A DNA stretch of 64,000 nucleotides from Streptomyces sp. NRRL F-6676 (GCF_000725625.1 NZ_JOHS01000025.1:18980-82979); one strand, 5' to 3'; shown: positions 35,942 to 45,290, numbered from the stretch's first letter. Translations and numbers: made by a program. Notes: generated by a model not told the origin, from the letters alone.

Positions 35942-36299
35942 CGCTGCCTCCCGCTGTTCGTCGCGTCGGCCTCACCCGTCCGGCGAGTCCCGGCCCACAT
36001 CCCCCATGCCCGCAATTCTGACCGTCTTGCCCGACTTCGGCCACCAGCCGCCCTCAGCCTGTGGACAACCACGGGCGCCAGGACATCCGCGCAGGCCGGG
36101 GACCCCGCCCCGACCCTTCGCACACGAGCTGTCCACCGTGCCGCGACGCCCGCACCTGCCGGAACACTCATGAAGACGCGCCGAACCAATCCAGCAATTC
36201 GGTCATATTTACTCCTAGTCTGACATTGCGCTCGCTCATTCTGTCCACAGGGCTTGCGCGACTGCCCCGCTCCGGTTATTGGGAAGGACGGCCCACTCC
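35942..36299. other. Divergent promoter region glpD / nucleotide-sugar dehydrogenase
   Basis: No gene is seen. A patch at 36195-36245 is unusually AT-rich for this DNA and contains TAGTCT (36217-36222), a possible plus-strand -10 box for the dehydrogenase about 75 nt downstream. No clear operator for glpD was found. Confidence 0.4.
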
Positions 36300-37523
36300 A
36301 TGCCCGCAGATCTCGCCGTCATCGGACTCGGTCACCTGGGCATGCCCCTGGCCCAGGCCGCGGTGACAGCCGGCATTCCCACGGTCGGGTACCGCACCGG
36401 GCCCGACGCCGGCTCCCTCACCGCCGCGGAGCTGCGCCGGATGCACGCGAGCGGCTTCCGCGTCACCACGGGCCCCGCCGAACTCGGCCGCGTCCGCACC
36501 GCCGTCATCTGCTCTCCCACTCCGCGGGGCACCGACGGCACGCTCGACCTGGGACAGGTGGAGGCCGCCGCCCGCGCCCTCGCGGCCCGGCTGCGCCCGC
36601 ACACCACGGTGATCCTCGAATCGGCCGTGTACCCGGGGACCACGGAGGAATTCCTGCGCCCGCTGCTGGAGAAGGGATCCGGACTGCGGGCCGGCCGCGA
36701 CTTCCACCTGGCGTACTCGCCGAGCCGGGTCGACCCCGGCAACCGCGGCTTCACCCCCGCCAACACCCCCAAGGTGATCGGCGGGCTCACCCCCGCCTGC
36801 ACCGAGTCGGCCGCCGCGTTCTACGGCCGCCTCACCGACAAGGTGGTACGCGCGCGCGGACCGCGCGAGGCGGAGACGGTGCAGCTCCTGGAGACCAACT
36901 ACCGGCACGTCAACATCGCGCTCGTCAACGAGATGGCCGTGCTCTGCCACGAGCTGGGCGTCGACCTGTGGGACGTCGTGCGCTGCGCGGAGACCAAACC
37001 GTTCGGCTTCCAGGCGTTCCGCCCCGGCCCCGGCGTCGGCGGCCACACCGTCCCGCTCGACGACCTGACCGGCCCCCACGGACCCGCCGGCGGCCGCACG
37101 CTGCGCATGGTGGAACTCGCCCAGCAGGTCAACAACGACATGCCGCAGTACGTCGTCCAGCGCGCCGCCGCGCTCCTCAACGAGCACGGCAAGTCCGCGC
37201 GGGCCGCACGCGTGCTGCTGCTCGGCGTCACCTACAAGCCGGACGTCGCCGATCTGAAGGGCTCGCCGGCGCACGAGATCGCGGTCCGGCTGACGGAGCT
37301 CGGCGCCTCCCTCAGCTACCACGACCCGCTGGTGCACTCCTGGAGCGTGCTCGACCGGCCCGTGCCGCGCGCGGACTCGCTCTACGAGGCGGTCGCCGAC
37401 GCGGACCTGACGATCCTGCTCCAGCAGCACCGCACGTACGACCTCCAGGGCCTGTCGGTCAAGGCCCAGCTCCTCCTCGACACGCGGGGGGCGGCACCGA
37501 CGGGGGCGGCGCATCGGTTGTGA
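36300..37523 (+). CDS. UDP-glucose/GDP-mannose dehydrogenase-family protein without catalytic Cys
   Basis: 407 residues. It has the family's NAD-binding start (LAVIGLGHLGMPLAQAA), a central helix with ETNYRHVNIALVNE, and the C-terminal domain with LLGVTYKPDVADLKGSPA. It is closest in look to UDP-ManNAc/UDP-GlcNAc dehydrogenases. In those enzymes the loop GPGVGGHCIP supplies the nucleophilic Cys; here it reads GPGVGGHTVP, with Thr250 at the Cys position (codon ACC, 37047-37049). It may be a non-oxidising homologue or use another mechanism. The ATG at 36300 has GGAAGGA about 11 nt upstream; a TTG at 36279 is possible. Confidence 0.85.
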   Translation: MPADLAVIGLGHLGMPLAQAAVTAGIPTVGYRTGPDAGSLTAAELRRMHASGFRVTTGPAELGRVRTAVICSPTPRGTDGTLDLGQVEAAARALAARLRPHTTVILESAVYPGTTEEFLRPLLEKGSGLRAGRDFHLAYSPSRVDPGNRGFTPANTPKVIGGLTPACTESAAAFYGRLTDKVVRARGPREAETVQLLETNYRHVNIALVNEMAVLCHELGVDLWDVVRCAETKPFGFQAFRPGPGVGGHTVPLDDLTGPHGPAGGRTLRMVELAQQVNNDMPQYVVQRAAALLNEHGKSARAARVLLLGVTYKPDVADLKGSPAHEIAVRLTELGASLSYHDPLVHSWSVLDRPVPRADSLYEAVADADLTILLQQHRTYDLQGLSVKAQLLLDTRGAAPTGAAHRL

Positions 37524-37642
37524 AGGGGGCGCGCGCGGAGACAGCGAGCTCCCGGGGCTGATGGCACACGGGCGCTACCGCCGCTAGCGTAGGAAAGCTC
37601 CTCCGGCACCCGGACCGCCCCACAGCGAATCCGGTACCGTAC

Positions 37643-37661
37643 AAAAGGGCGGAGCCCGCCC
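37643..37661 (-). terminator. Intrinsic terminator, minus strand
   Basis: GGGCGG (37647-37652) pairs with CCGCCC (37656-37661) around a 3-nt loop. On the minus strand it is followed by TTTTG (from AAAA at 37643-37646). It would end a minus-strand transcript arising within 37.7-38.1 kb. Confidence 0.6.
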
Positions 37662-37704
37662 CAGCGGGTTACTGAGGCAGGCTCCAAGATGGTTCACGGA
37701 GTGT

Positions 37705-37729
37705 CCACCCCTAATTGTCGTAGGGGTGG
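37705..37729. other. 9-bp stem-loop of unknown role
   Basis: CCACCCCTA (37705-37713), loop ATTGTCG, TAGGGGTGG (37721-37729). It overlaps the end of the doubtful minus-strand frame and lies upstream of the minus-strand terminator. Confidence 0.45.
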
Positions 37730-38064
37730 CCGCTCACCATCCGAAAATCCGCAAGATCCACCTCCTCCGGCACTGCACCGTCCGAAGACGGATCCGGTCC
37801 CAGCGGGTGGGCCTGCGGTGACGTTCCATGGGCGCCCCCTTCCACGACGCTGCCCAGAGACCCGGTGGACAGCACGTGCGAACTCGGGCCGGGCCCCGAG
37901 GGCCGGGGTCCGGAACGATGTCCTTGGAAGGGGGCGACCCAGACAACTGGGGCGCCGGAAACGGACACTACCGTCCCAGCGGCGCCGTACCGCTCGTTCT
38001 CACCGCGAACACCACCGCACGCCCCCTTCCGCGAAAACGCGCCCCCGCCATCGCAGTTGGGCAT
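37711..38064 (-). CDS. Doubtful 117-residue hypothetical protein
   Basis: The frame starts MPNCDGGGAFSRKGACGGVR and ends SGHPYDN next to a stem-loop. Third-codon GC is lower than in neighbouring genes and no family is recognised. In its favour, a minus-strand terminator lies about 50 nt downstream. It could equally be the body of an untranslated RNA. Confidence 0.2.
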   Translation of the reverse strand: MPNCDGGGAFSRKGACGGVRGENERYGAAGTVVSVSGAPVVWVAPFQGHRSGPRPSGPGPSSHVLSTGSLGSVVEGGAHGTSPQAHPLGPDPSSDGAVPEEVDLADFRMVSGHPYDN

Positions 38065-38069
38065 GCGAA

Positions 38070-38106
38070 AGGGGCCCGGTCGCCCCTCGCGGGCGGCCGG
38101 GCCCCT
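38070..38106. terminator. guaB3 terminator
   Basis: AGGGGCCCGG (38070-38079) pairs with CCGGGCCCCT (38097-38106), extended by CGCCC/GGGCG inside. On the minus strand the stem is followed by TTTCGC, 26 nt after the guaB3 stop. Confidence 0.75.
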
Positions 38107-38131
38107 CTCCGTGCTCAGGCGCGGCGCGGTG

Positions 38132-39256
38132 TCATCGCTTGTGCTGCGAGTCCGCCACCGTCACCTCGACGCGCTGGAACTCCTTGAGCTCGCTGTAGCC
38201 GGTCGTGGCCATGGCGCGGCGCAGGGCGCCGAAGATGTTCATGGAGCCGTCCGGGGTGTGCGAGGGACCGGTGAGGACCTCCTCGATGGTGCCGACCGTG
38301 CCGAGGTCGACCTTCTGGCCGCGCGGCAGCTCCTCGTTGACCGCCTCCATGCCCCAGTGGTGGCCGCGGCCCGGCGCGTCCGTGGCGCGCGCGAGCGGGG
38401 ACCCCATCATCACGGAGTCGGCGCCGCAGGCGATCGCCTTGGGGAGGTCCCCGGACCAGCCGACGCCGCCGTCCGCGATCACGTGGACGTACCGGCCGCC
38501 GGACTCGTCCATGTAGTCGCGGCGGGCCGCCGCGACGTCCGCGACGGCCGTGGCCATCGGGACCTGGATGCCGAGCACATTGCGCGTGGTGTGCGCGGCA
38601 CCGCCGCCGAAGCCCACCAGGACGCCCGCCGCGCCCGTCCGCATCAGGTGCAGGGCCGCGGTGTAGGTGGCGCAGCCGCCGACGATCACCGGGACGTCGA
38701 GCTCGTAGATGAACTGCTTCAGGTTGAGCGGCTCGTGCGCACCGGACACGTGCTCCGCCGAGACCGTCGTGCCGCGGATGACGAAGATGTCCACGCCCGC
38801 GTCGACGACCGCCTTGGAGAACTGAGCCGTCCGCTGCGGGGACAGCGCCGCCGCCGTGACGACGCCGGAGTCGCGCACCTCCTTGATGCGCTGCCCGATC
38901 AGCTCCTCCTTGATGGGCGCCCGGTAGATCTCCTGGAGCCGGCGGCTCGCGCTCTCCGCGGGCAGCTCGGTGATCTCGTCGAGCAGGGGCTGCGGGTCCT
39001 CGTACCGCGTCCACAGGCCCTCGAGGTTCAGCACGCCGAGGCCGCCGAGCTCGCCGATGCGGATCGCGGTGGCCGGGGAGACGACCGAGTCCATGGGAGC
39101 GGCCAGGAACGGCAGCTCGAACCGGTAGGCGTCGATCTGCCAGGCGATCGAGACCTCCTTCGGGTCCCGCGTACGGCGGCTGGGGACGACGGCGATGTCG
39201 TCGAAGGCGTACGCCCGGCGGCCGCGCTTGCCGCGCCCGATCTCGATCTCAGTCAC
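38132..39256 (-). CDS. guaB3: GuaB3-family IMP dehydrogenase-related protein
   Basis: 374 residues, a single TIM barrel without CBS domains. Blocks include YAFDDIAVVPSRRTRDPKEV, FLAAPMDSVVSP, VPVIVGGCATYTAAL and VHVIADGGVGWSGDLPKAIA. In IMPDH the loop after the phosphate site carries the catalytic Cys (GSICTTR). Here the corresponding string is GGAAHTTRN, placing His222 at the Cys position. Some GuaB3 proteins are reported to be GMP reductases that use the Cys, so activity here is uncertain. The gene follows guaB (173-nt gap with its own hairpin and GATACT box). The start is a GTG. Confidence 0.9.
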   Translation of the reverse strand: MTEIEIGRGKRGRRAYAFDDIAVVPSRRTRDPKEVSIAWQIDAYRFELPFLAAPMDSVVSPATAIRIGELGGLGVLNLEGLWTRYEDPQPLLDEITELPAESASRRLQEIYRAPIKEELIGQRIKEVRDSGVVTAAALSPQRTAQFSKAVVDAGVDIFVIRGTTVSAEHVSGAHEPLNLKQFIYELDVPVIVGGCATYTAALHLMRTGAAGVLVGFGGGAAHTTRNVLGIQVPMATAVADVAAARRDYMDESGGRYVHVIADGGVGWSGDLPKAIACGADSVMMGSPLARATDAPGRGHHWGMEAVNEELPRGQKVDLGTVGTIEEVLTGPSHTPDGSMNIFGALRRAMATTGYSELKEFQRVEVTVADSQHKR

Positions 39257-39337
39257 GTCTGTGGCCTTTCCCTGATGCGTTGCAGCGCCTTCCAGTATCC
39301 CCGACGGGTACGACAGCGCCCCCGCGCAGGTACGCGG

Positions 39338-39369
39338 AAGGGCGGTCCCGGGGTTCCGGGACCGCCCTT
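39338..39369. terminator. Strong terminator between guaB and guaB3
   Basis: AAGGGCGGTCCCGG (39338-39351), loop GGTT, CCGGGACCGCCCTT (39356-39369): a perfect 14-bp stem. T-runs can be read on the plus side (CCCTTTTCG). It lies 60 nt after the guaB stop. Confidence 0.8.
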
Positions 39370-39373
39370 TTCG

Positions 39374-39416
39374 TGCCTCACGCGCGCGTGGAGCACGTCC
39401 GCACGCGCGCGTGGAA
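39374..39416. repeat. Second locus of the CACGCGCGCGTG palindrome pair
   Basis: CACGCGCGCGTG occurs at 39379-39390 and 39402-39413, the first copy preceded by TTTTCGTGC as at 1.33 kb. This intergenic site just follows the guaB stop. Confidence 0.6.
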
Positions 39417-39429
39417 CGCGTTCACGGCC

Positions 39430-40974
<1,545 letters not shown>

Positions 40975-41026
40975 CTAACGGGAAGCGCGGACGCGTCATT
41001 CCACGAACGAGGCGCCCCTCCCGCTT

Positions 41027-41040
41027 CGTACGTTCGTACG
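41027..41040. promoter_or_regulatory. CGTACG-TT-CGTACG inverted repeat upstream of guaB
   Basis: The repeat is about 95 nt upstream of the guaB start, between guaB and the sigma factor stop. The promoter side is plausible, but no regulator is known to me. Confidence 0.3.
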
Positions 41041-41128
41041 GGCCGGGTGACCTGGGCGTTCACCGAAGGCCTTCCGGTGTGGGAGGCATCACGGCGGCAG
41101 CCGTGGGCCCGCTGCCGGGCGGCAGCGG

Positions 41129-41794
41129 CTACTGCTCCGCGAGCGCCCGCAGACGGCTCAGCGCACGGTGCTGGGCGACCCTGACGGCACCCGGGGACAT
41201 GCCCAGCATCTGTCCCGTCTCCTCGGCCGTCAGACCCACCGCGATGCGCAGCAGGAGCAGCTCCCGCTGGTTCTCGGGGAGGTTGGCGAGGAGTTTCTTG
41301 GCCCAGGCGGCGTCGCTGCTCAGCAGGGCACGTTCCTCCGGGCCGAGCGAGTCGTCCGCGCGTTCGGGCATCTCGTCGGACGGGACGGCGGTGGAGCCGG
41401 GATGGCGCATGGCCGCGCGCTGGAGGTCCGCGACCTTGTGCGCGGCGATGGCGAAGACGAACGCCTCGAACGGGCGTCCGGTGTCCTTGTAGCGCGGCAG
41501 CGCGAGCAGGACGGCGACACAGACCTCCTGGGCGAGGTCCTCGACGAAGTGGCGGGCGTCCCCGGGAAGGCGGGAGAGCCGGGTGCGGCAGTAGCGCAGT
41601 GCCAGCGGATGGACGCGGGCGAGCAGGTCGTGCGTGGCCTGCTCGTCGCCGTCCACCGCGCGGTGGACGAGAGCACCGATCACCGTCGTCTCGTCGTCGC
41701 GCATCGGTCCATGGTGCCTTGGCGTCGCCGGCTCCGTGGCACCGTGTCCGTACTTGTGCACCGAAGCGTTATGAGCAGGTGCGCCGGAAGCCAT
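41129..41794 (-). CDS. shbA: ECF/SigD-like sigma factor, probable ShbA
   Basis: 221 residues from the ATG at 41794 (GGAGG 10 nt upstream); an ATG at 41704 gives 191 residues and is nearly as likely. Sigma region 2 reads [20 protein letters not shown] through [20 protein letters not shown]; region 4 is [20 protein letters not shown] with [15 protein letters not shown]. By position beside bldM, whiD and guaB it matches mycobacterial SigD and the Streptomyces ShbA that drives the principal sigma gene hrdB in S. griseus. No anti-sigma gene is adjacent. The gene symbol rests on synteny. Confidence 0.85.
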   Translation of the reverse strand: MASGAPAHNASVHKYGHGATEPATPRHHGPMRDDETTVIGALVHRAVDGDEQATHDLLARVHPLALRYCRTRLSRLPGDARHFVEDLAQEVCVAVLLALPRYKDTGRPFEAFVFAIAAHKVADLQRAAMRHPGSTAVPSDEMPERADDSLGPEERALLSSDAAWAKKLLANLPENQRELLLLRIAVGLTAEETGQMLGMSPGAVRVAQHRALSRLRALAEQ

Positions 41795-41960
41795 GTCCTG
41801 CGCCCTCCCCTCCCGCTCGACCGACTCGTCCCCGAGGAACTCCACACCTCAAGGATGCGGCATCCGCGGCGAAACCGGCGGCGGGTGCCCGGTGCGCTCC
41901 GGTGCCACCCCCGCCCACCTGCTGGTAGGCGGGGATTCCCGTGCCCCCGCGGTCGTCCAC

Positions 41961-42572
41961 CTAGCGGACCAGGCCCCAGCGGAAACCCAGGGCCACCGCG
42001 TGGGCGCGGTCCGAGGCGCCGAGCTTCTTGAACAGCCGCCGGGCGTGGGTCTTGACCGTGTCCTCGGAGAGGAACAGTTCGCGGCCGATCTCGGCGTTGG
42101 AGCGGCCGTGGCTCATGCCCTCCAGGACCTGGATCTCGCGCGCGGTGAGCGTGGGCGCGGCGCCCATCTCGGCGGAGCGCAGCCGGCGGGGGGCTAGCCG
42201 CCAGGTGGGGTCGGCCAGGGCCTGGGTGACGGTGGCCCGCAGTTCGGCGCGGGAGGCGTCCTTGTGGAGATAGCCGCGGGCGCCGGCGGCGACGGCGAGG
42301 GCCACGCCGTCCAGGTCCTCGGCGACGGTGAGCATGATGATGCGCGCACCGGGGTCGGCCGACAGCAGCCGGCGTACGGTCTCGACGCCGCCCAGACCGG
42401 GCATGCGTACGTCCATCAGAATCAGGTCCGAACGGTCCGCTCCCCAGCGGCGGAGGACTTCCTCGCCGTTGGCCGCGGTCGTCACGCGCTCGACGCCGGG
42501 CACGGTCGCGACCGCGCGGCGGAGCGCCTCTCGGGCAAGCGGGGAGTCGTCGCAGACGAGGACGGATGTCAT
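41961..42572 (-). CDS. bldM: Developmental response regulator BldM
   Basis: 203 residues, the known BldM length. The atypical receiver domain starts MTSVLVCDDSPLAREALRRA and has Asp54 in LILMDVRMPG; the C-terminal LuxR helix-turn-helix includes LTAREIQVLEGMSHGRSNAE and EDTVKTHARRLFKKL. There is no partner kinase. BldM is an orphan regulator that works as a homodimer and as a heterodimer with WhiI to switch on aerial-hypha and spore genes (literature knowledge). The ATG at 42572 has GGAGG 6 nt upstream and the mRNA has a ~130-nt leader from the BldN-type promoter at 42707-42734. Confidence 0.96.
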   Translation of the reverse strand: MTSVLVCDDSPLAREALRRAVATVPGVERVTTAANGEEVLRRWGADRSDLILMDVRMPGLGGVETVRRLLSADPGARIIMLTVAEDLDGVALAVAAGARGYLHKDASRAELRATVTQALADPTWRLAPRRLRSAEMGAAPTLTAREIQVLEGMSHGRSNAEIGRELFLSEDTVKTHARRLFKKLGASDRAHAVALGFRWGLVR

Positions 42573-42706
42573 GGCCGCCCTCCGCAGCTGATGCGCGTCA
42601 CCTTGAGCCTCCAGGCTGGTACGAATCGTCACCGGTGCGGTCGACGCCCGTGGGCAGCGGATGCCACCTGCCCGGGCGCGTGTTCCTTCAACCGCCATCC
42701 GCACTC

Positions 42707-42734
42707 TCAACGATGGTCACTCGAAAGAGTTACG
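42707..42734 (-). promoter_or_regulatory. Sigma-BldN-type promoter of bldM
   Basis: On the minus strand, CGTAAC (42734-42729) and CGTTGA (42712-42707) are separated by exactly 16 nt, the published sigma-BldN consensus (CGTAAC-N16-CGTTGA). The spacer contains GAGTGACCAT, which resembles one half of a BldD site. BldN control of bldM is established in S. coelicolor. Confidence 0.88.
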
Positions 42735-42739
42735 GTGCA

Positions 42740-43000
42740 GCGAGCCGCCTTCGGCACTGTACGTGAGGGCGCGGACACGGTGCAGACATGCGGGGCGGAC
42801 CTTCGGACTTTCCTCACGAGCCGTGCCCCATTCGGCCGGTTTTCTTCCCGTTTCCTGGTGTCTGTGGCTAGATTCGCAATGAGTCATATTTTCATCTCCT
42901 TAGATCGTGGTACGTCGTCATCGCAGACATCGATGCGGTGCGAACGGTGCGGACGGTCACGAGCACGCATCCGCTCAGAACGGCAACAAGGGGACTCGCA
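42740..43000 (+). promoter_or_regulatory. whiD upstream region
   Basis: A 260-nt leader and promoter zone. CTAGAT (about 42867-42872), in GTGGCTAGATTCG, is the best -10 candidate, in an unusually AT-rich context (TCATATTTTC follows). AGGGGA (42989-42994) is the ribosome site 6 nt before the ATG. I could not assign a BldM/WhiI operator by eye. Confidence 0.45.
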
Positions 43001-43417
43001 ATGGCAGATTTCTCCCGTCTTCCCGGTCCGAACGCGGATCTGTGGGACTGGCAGCTCCTCGCGGCCTGCCGCGGGGTCGACAGTTCGCTCTTCTTCCATC
43101 CCGAGGGAGAGCGCGGTGCGGCACGGAGCGCTCGTGAGAACTCGGCCAAGGAGGTGTGCATGAGGTGTCCCGTACGCGCCGAGTGCGCGGCTCACGCGCT
43201 GGCCGTGCGCGAGCCGTACGGCGTGTGGGGCGGGCTGACCGAGGACGAGCGCGAGGAGCTCATGGGGCGGGCGCGGAACCGCCTGGTATCGGCGGCGGCG
43301 CCGGCCGCGGGGCGCAGCGGGGGCCATGTCTCGCACGACGGCGTCTCGCACAGTGGCGTCGCGCACCACAGCGCCTCGAACGCCGGCGCTTCGAATATCG
43401 GCCTCTCGAACAACTGA
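43001..43417 (+). CDS. whiD: WhiD, WhiB-like [4Fe-4S] regulator with repeat tail
   Basis: 138 residues. Residues 1-~109 are WhiD: MADFSRLPGPNADLWDWQLL, iron-sulfur ligands Cys23, Cys53, Cys56 and Cys62, and the turn GVWGG (sigma-binding) followed by a basic tail. WhiD is needed for late sporulation in S. coelicolor and is orthologous to mycobacterial WhiB3; such proteins bind region 4 of the principal sigma factor. S. coelicolor WhiD is about 112 residues; here 26-29 extra C-terminal residues are a tandem pentapeptide (x-S-H/N-x-G) from a 15-bp DNA repeat. It is divergent from bldM. Confidence 0.95.
   Translation: MADFSRLPGPNADLWDWQLLAACRGVDSSLFFHPEGERGAARSARENSAKEVCMRCPVRAECAAHALAVREPYGVWGGLTEDEREELMGRARNRLVSAAAPAAGRSGGHVSHDGVSHSGVAHHSASNAGASNIGLSNN
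43328..43414 (+). repeat. 15-bp tandem repeat, six units, end of whiD
   Basis: Units start at 43328, 43343, 43358, 43373, 43388 and 43403 (the last incomplete). They encode VSHDG, VSHSG, VAHHS, ASNAG, ASNIG and LSNN. Conserved core is TCGCAC or TCGAAC in each unit. Confidence 0.9.
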
Positions 43418-43510
43418 AGGAACGTTTCTTCCGATACGTCAGCGTTTCGATCCGGTCCGTTCCGGAATTACCAGGGCTGCCGGCAGCTTCCGCTTCCGAC
43501 GATTTCCACC

Positions 43511-43532
43511 GGGGCACGCGCGTGCGTGCCCC
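43511..43532. terminator. whiD / LysR convergent terminator
   Basis: GGGGCACGC (43511-43519), loop GCGT, GCGTGCCCC (43524-43532): perfect 9-bp stem, followed by TTACTTTTCC on the plus strand. It directly abuts the LysR stop. Confidence 0.75.
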
Positions 43533-44453
43533 TTACTTTTCCGCGGGAACGTCCCGCCGGTGACCGGCCGCACGGGACAGTTCCCGCAGCGTCGCCGTGA
43601 CCGCGGGGACCTGCGCCAGGTCGGGCAGGGTGAGGGCGACGACCTCGCGCCGGACCTCGGGCTCCAGCGTGACCGTGCGCGCGCCCCGAGGGCGTACCGA
43701 CTCGACCGCGAGCTGCGGCAGGACGGCCACGCCGAGGCCGGCGCCGACCAGGCCGACCACGGCCGGGTAGTCGTCGGTCGCGAAGTCGATCCGGGGGGTG
43801 AAGCCGGCGGCGCGGCACACCTCGACGAGCTGTCCGCGGCAGCGGGGGCAGCCGGCGATCCACGGTTCGGCGGCGAGGTCGCCGATGGCGAGGGAGCCCG
43901 CGCCGGCCAGCCGATGGCGCTCGGGCACCAGTGCGACAAGACGGTCGGTGAGCAGGGGACGCGCGACCAGGTCGTCCCATTCCTCGGCTCCGGTCGCGCC
44001 CGCGTAACGGAACGCCAGCGCCACGTCGCAGTCGCCCGCGCGCAGCAGTTCGACCGACCGCGGTGGCTCGGCCTCCTCCAGGGAGACCCGGGTGCCGGGG
44101 TGCGCGGCGCGCAGGGCGGCGAGAGCGGTGGGTACCAGCGTGGAGCTGCCGCTGGGAAAGGAGACCAGGCGCACCCGTCCGGCACGCAGTCCGGCGATGG
44201 CCGCGATCTCCTCCTCCGCCGCGGTGAGCCCGGCGAGGATGCCGGAGGCGTGCCGGACGAGGGCCTCACCGGCCTGGGTCAGCCGCATCTCCCGGCCACT
44301 GCGGACGAGGAGCGGCGTGCCGACGGACGCCTCCAGCGCCTTCATCTGCTGGCTGACGGCGGGCTGGGTACAGCCCAGTCGGCGCCCGGCGGCCGAGAAG
44401 GAGCCGGTAGCGGCGACGGCGCGCAGTACACGGAGATGGCGGGCCTCTATCAC
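43533..44453 (-). CDS. LysR-family transcriptional regulator
   Basis: 306 residues. The N-terminal winged helix is HLRVLRAVAATGSFSAAGRR with GCTQPAVSQQMKALEA; the effector domain follows with a CPRC Cys pair (IAGCPRCRGQLVE) around residue 200. The GTG at 44453 is 6 nt from a TATGCT box (leaderless); frames further upstream would cross the promoter. It is divergent from a MOSC protein with only 80 nt between, so the two are likely cross-regulated. Effector unknown. Confidence 0.88.
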   Translation of the reverse strand: MIEARHLRVLRAVAATGSFSAAGRRLGCTQPAVSQQMKALEASVGTPLLVRSGREMRLTQAGEALVRHASGILAGLTAAEEEIAAIAGLRAGRVRLVSFPSGSSTLVPTALAALRAAHPGTRVSLEEAEPPRSVELLRAGDCDVALAFRYAGATGAEEWDDLVARPLLTDRLVALVPERHRLAGAGSLAIGDLAAEPWIAGCPRCRGQLVEVCRAAGFTPRIDFATDDYPAVVGLVGAGLGVAVLPQLAVESVRPRGARTVTLEPEVRREVVALTLPDLAQVPAVTATLRELSRAAGHRRDVPAEK

Positions 44454-44533
44454 CTGGCGAGCATAAGACTTTCTTGGGTGAGAGGGGAAATAACCCATGG
44501 ACACTTTGAGGTCCGGGCGGTTACTCTGCGTGC

Positions 44534-45217
44534 ATGAAAGTTCTCAGCCTGAACGTCGGACGTCCCCTCGCCGTGCCGTACACCCACCAGCCGGAGGGGC
44601 TGACGGGTATCGACAAATGGCCGGTGGAGGGCCCGGTACGGGTGGCGGCACCGGGGCCGAAGGGCATCGGCGGGAGCGGGCTCGCCGGTGACGCGGTGTG
44701 CGACAGACGGCACCACGGCGGAAACGACCAGGCGGTGTACGCCTACGCGCGGGAGGACCTGGACGAGTGGGAGCGCGAGCTGGGACGCCGCCTGCGCAAC
44801 GGCGCCTTCGGCGAGAACCTGACGACGGAGGGGCTGGACGTCTCGGGCGCGGAGATAGGTGAGCGGTGGCGGATCGGGGGCGAGGACGGTCCGGTGCTCG
44901 AGGTCTCGTCGGGACGCATACCGTGCCGGACGTTCCAAGGTCATCTCGGAGAGCCGGGCTGGGTGAAGCGGTTCTCGCAGAAGGGGGTCACGGGGGCGTA
45001 TCTGCGGGTGATCGAGGAGGGAGTGATCCGGGCCGGCGACGCGGTGGAGATCGTACGGAGACCGGGGCACGGAGTGACGGCGACGCTGGAGTTCCGGGCG
45101 ACGACGACGGAGCGGGAACTGCTGCCGCGGCTCGCGGTGGCGGGGGAGGCGCTGCACACGGAGGTGCGCGAGGAACTGGAGCGGTTGCGGGCCGCTCGGG
45201 GGATCGCGCCGGCGTAG
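44534..45217 (+). CDS. MOSC-domain protein (YiiM-like)
   Basis: 227 residues. The MOSC pattern GLAGDAVCDRRHHGGNDQAV, then FGENLTTEGLDVSGAEIGER and the C-terminal loop with VSSGRIPCRTFQGHLGEPGW includes the candidate molybdenum-sulfur-carrying Cys in RIPC. YiiM-type proteins handle N-hydroxylated substrates via a Mo cofactor; the substrate here is unknown. A TACTCT box ends 6 nt before the ATG (leaderless). LysR is divergent. Confidence 0.85.
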   Translation: MKVLSLNVGRPLAVPYTHQPEGLTGIDKWPVEGPVRVAAPGPKGIGGSGLAGDAVCDRRHHGGNDQAVYAYAREDLDEWERELGRRLRNGAFGENLTTEGLDVSGAEIGERWRIGGEDGPVLEVSSGRIPCRTFQGHLGEPGWVKRFSQKGVTGAYLRVIEEGVIRAGDAVEIVRRPGHGVTATLEFRATTTERELLPRLAVAGEALHTEVREELERLRAARGIAPA

Positions 45218-45290
45218 GGGGAGGCTGCACCGCACGTCCCATGTGCTGCTTTCATGCTGGTCACCGATGCGGTGACGAACGGGGGAAGAG

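Larger units (their letters stand above)
37524..38131. other. 608-nt intergenic region with minus-strand terminator
   Basis: No well-supported gene. It contains a minus-strand intrinsic terminator (37643-37661), a CCACCCCTA stem-loop (37705-37729) and the guaB3 terminator (38070-38106). A weak minus-strand frame and the terminator together suggest a transcribed unit, perhaps a non-coding RNA. Confidence 0.4.

Noticed and set aside
37689..38198. Plus-strand frame starting MVHGVSTPNC
   Set aside because: Low third-position GC at its start, overlaps the guaB3 terminator and runs into guaB3 antisense.
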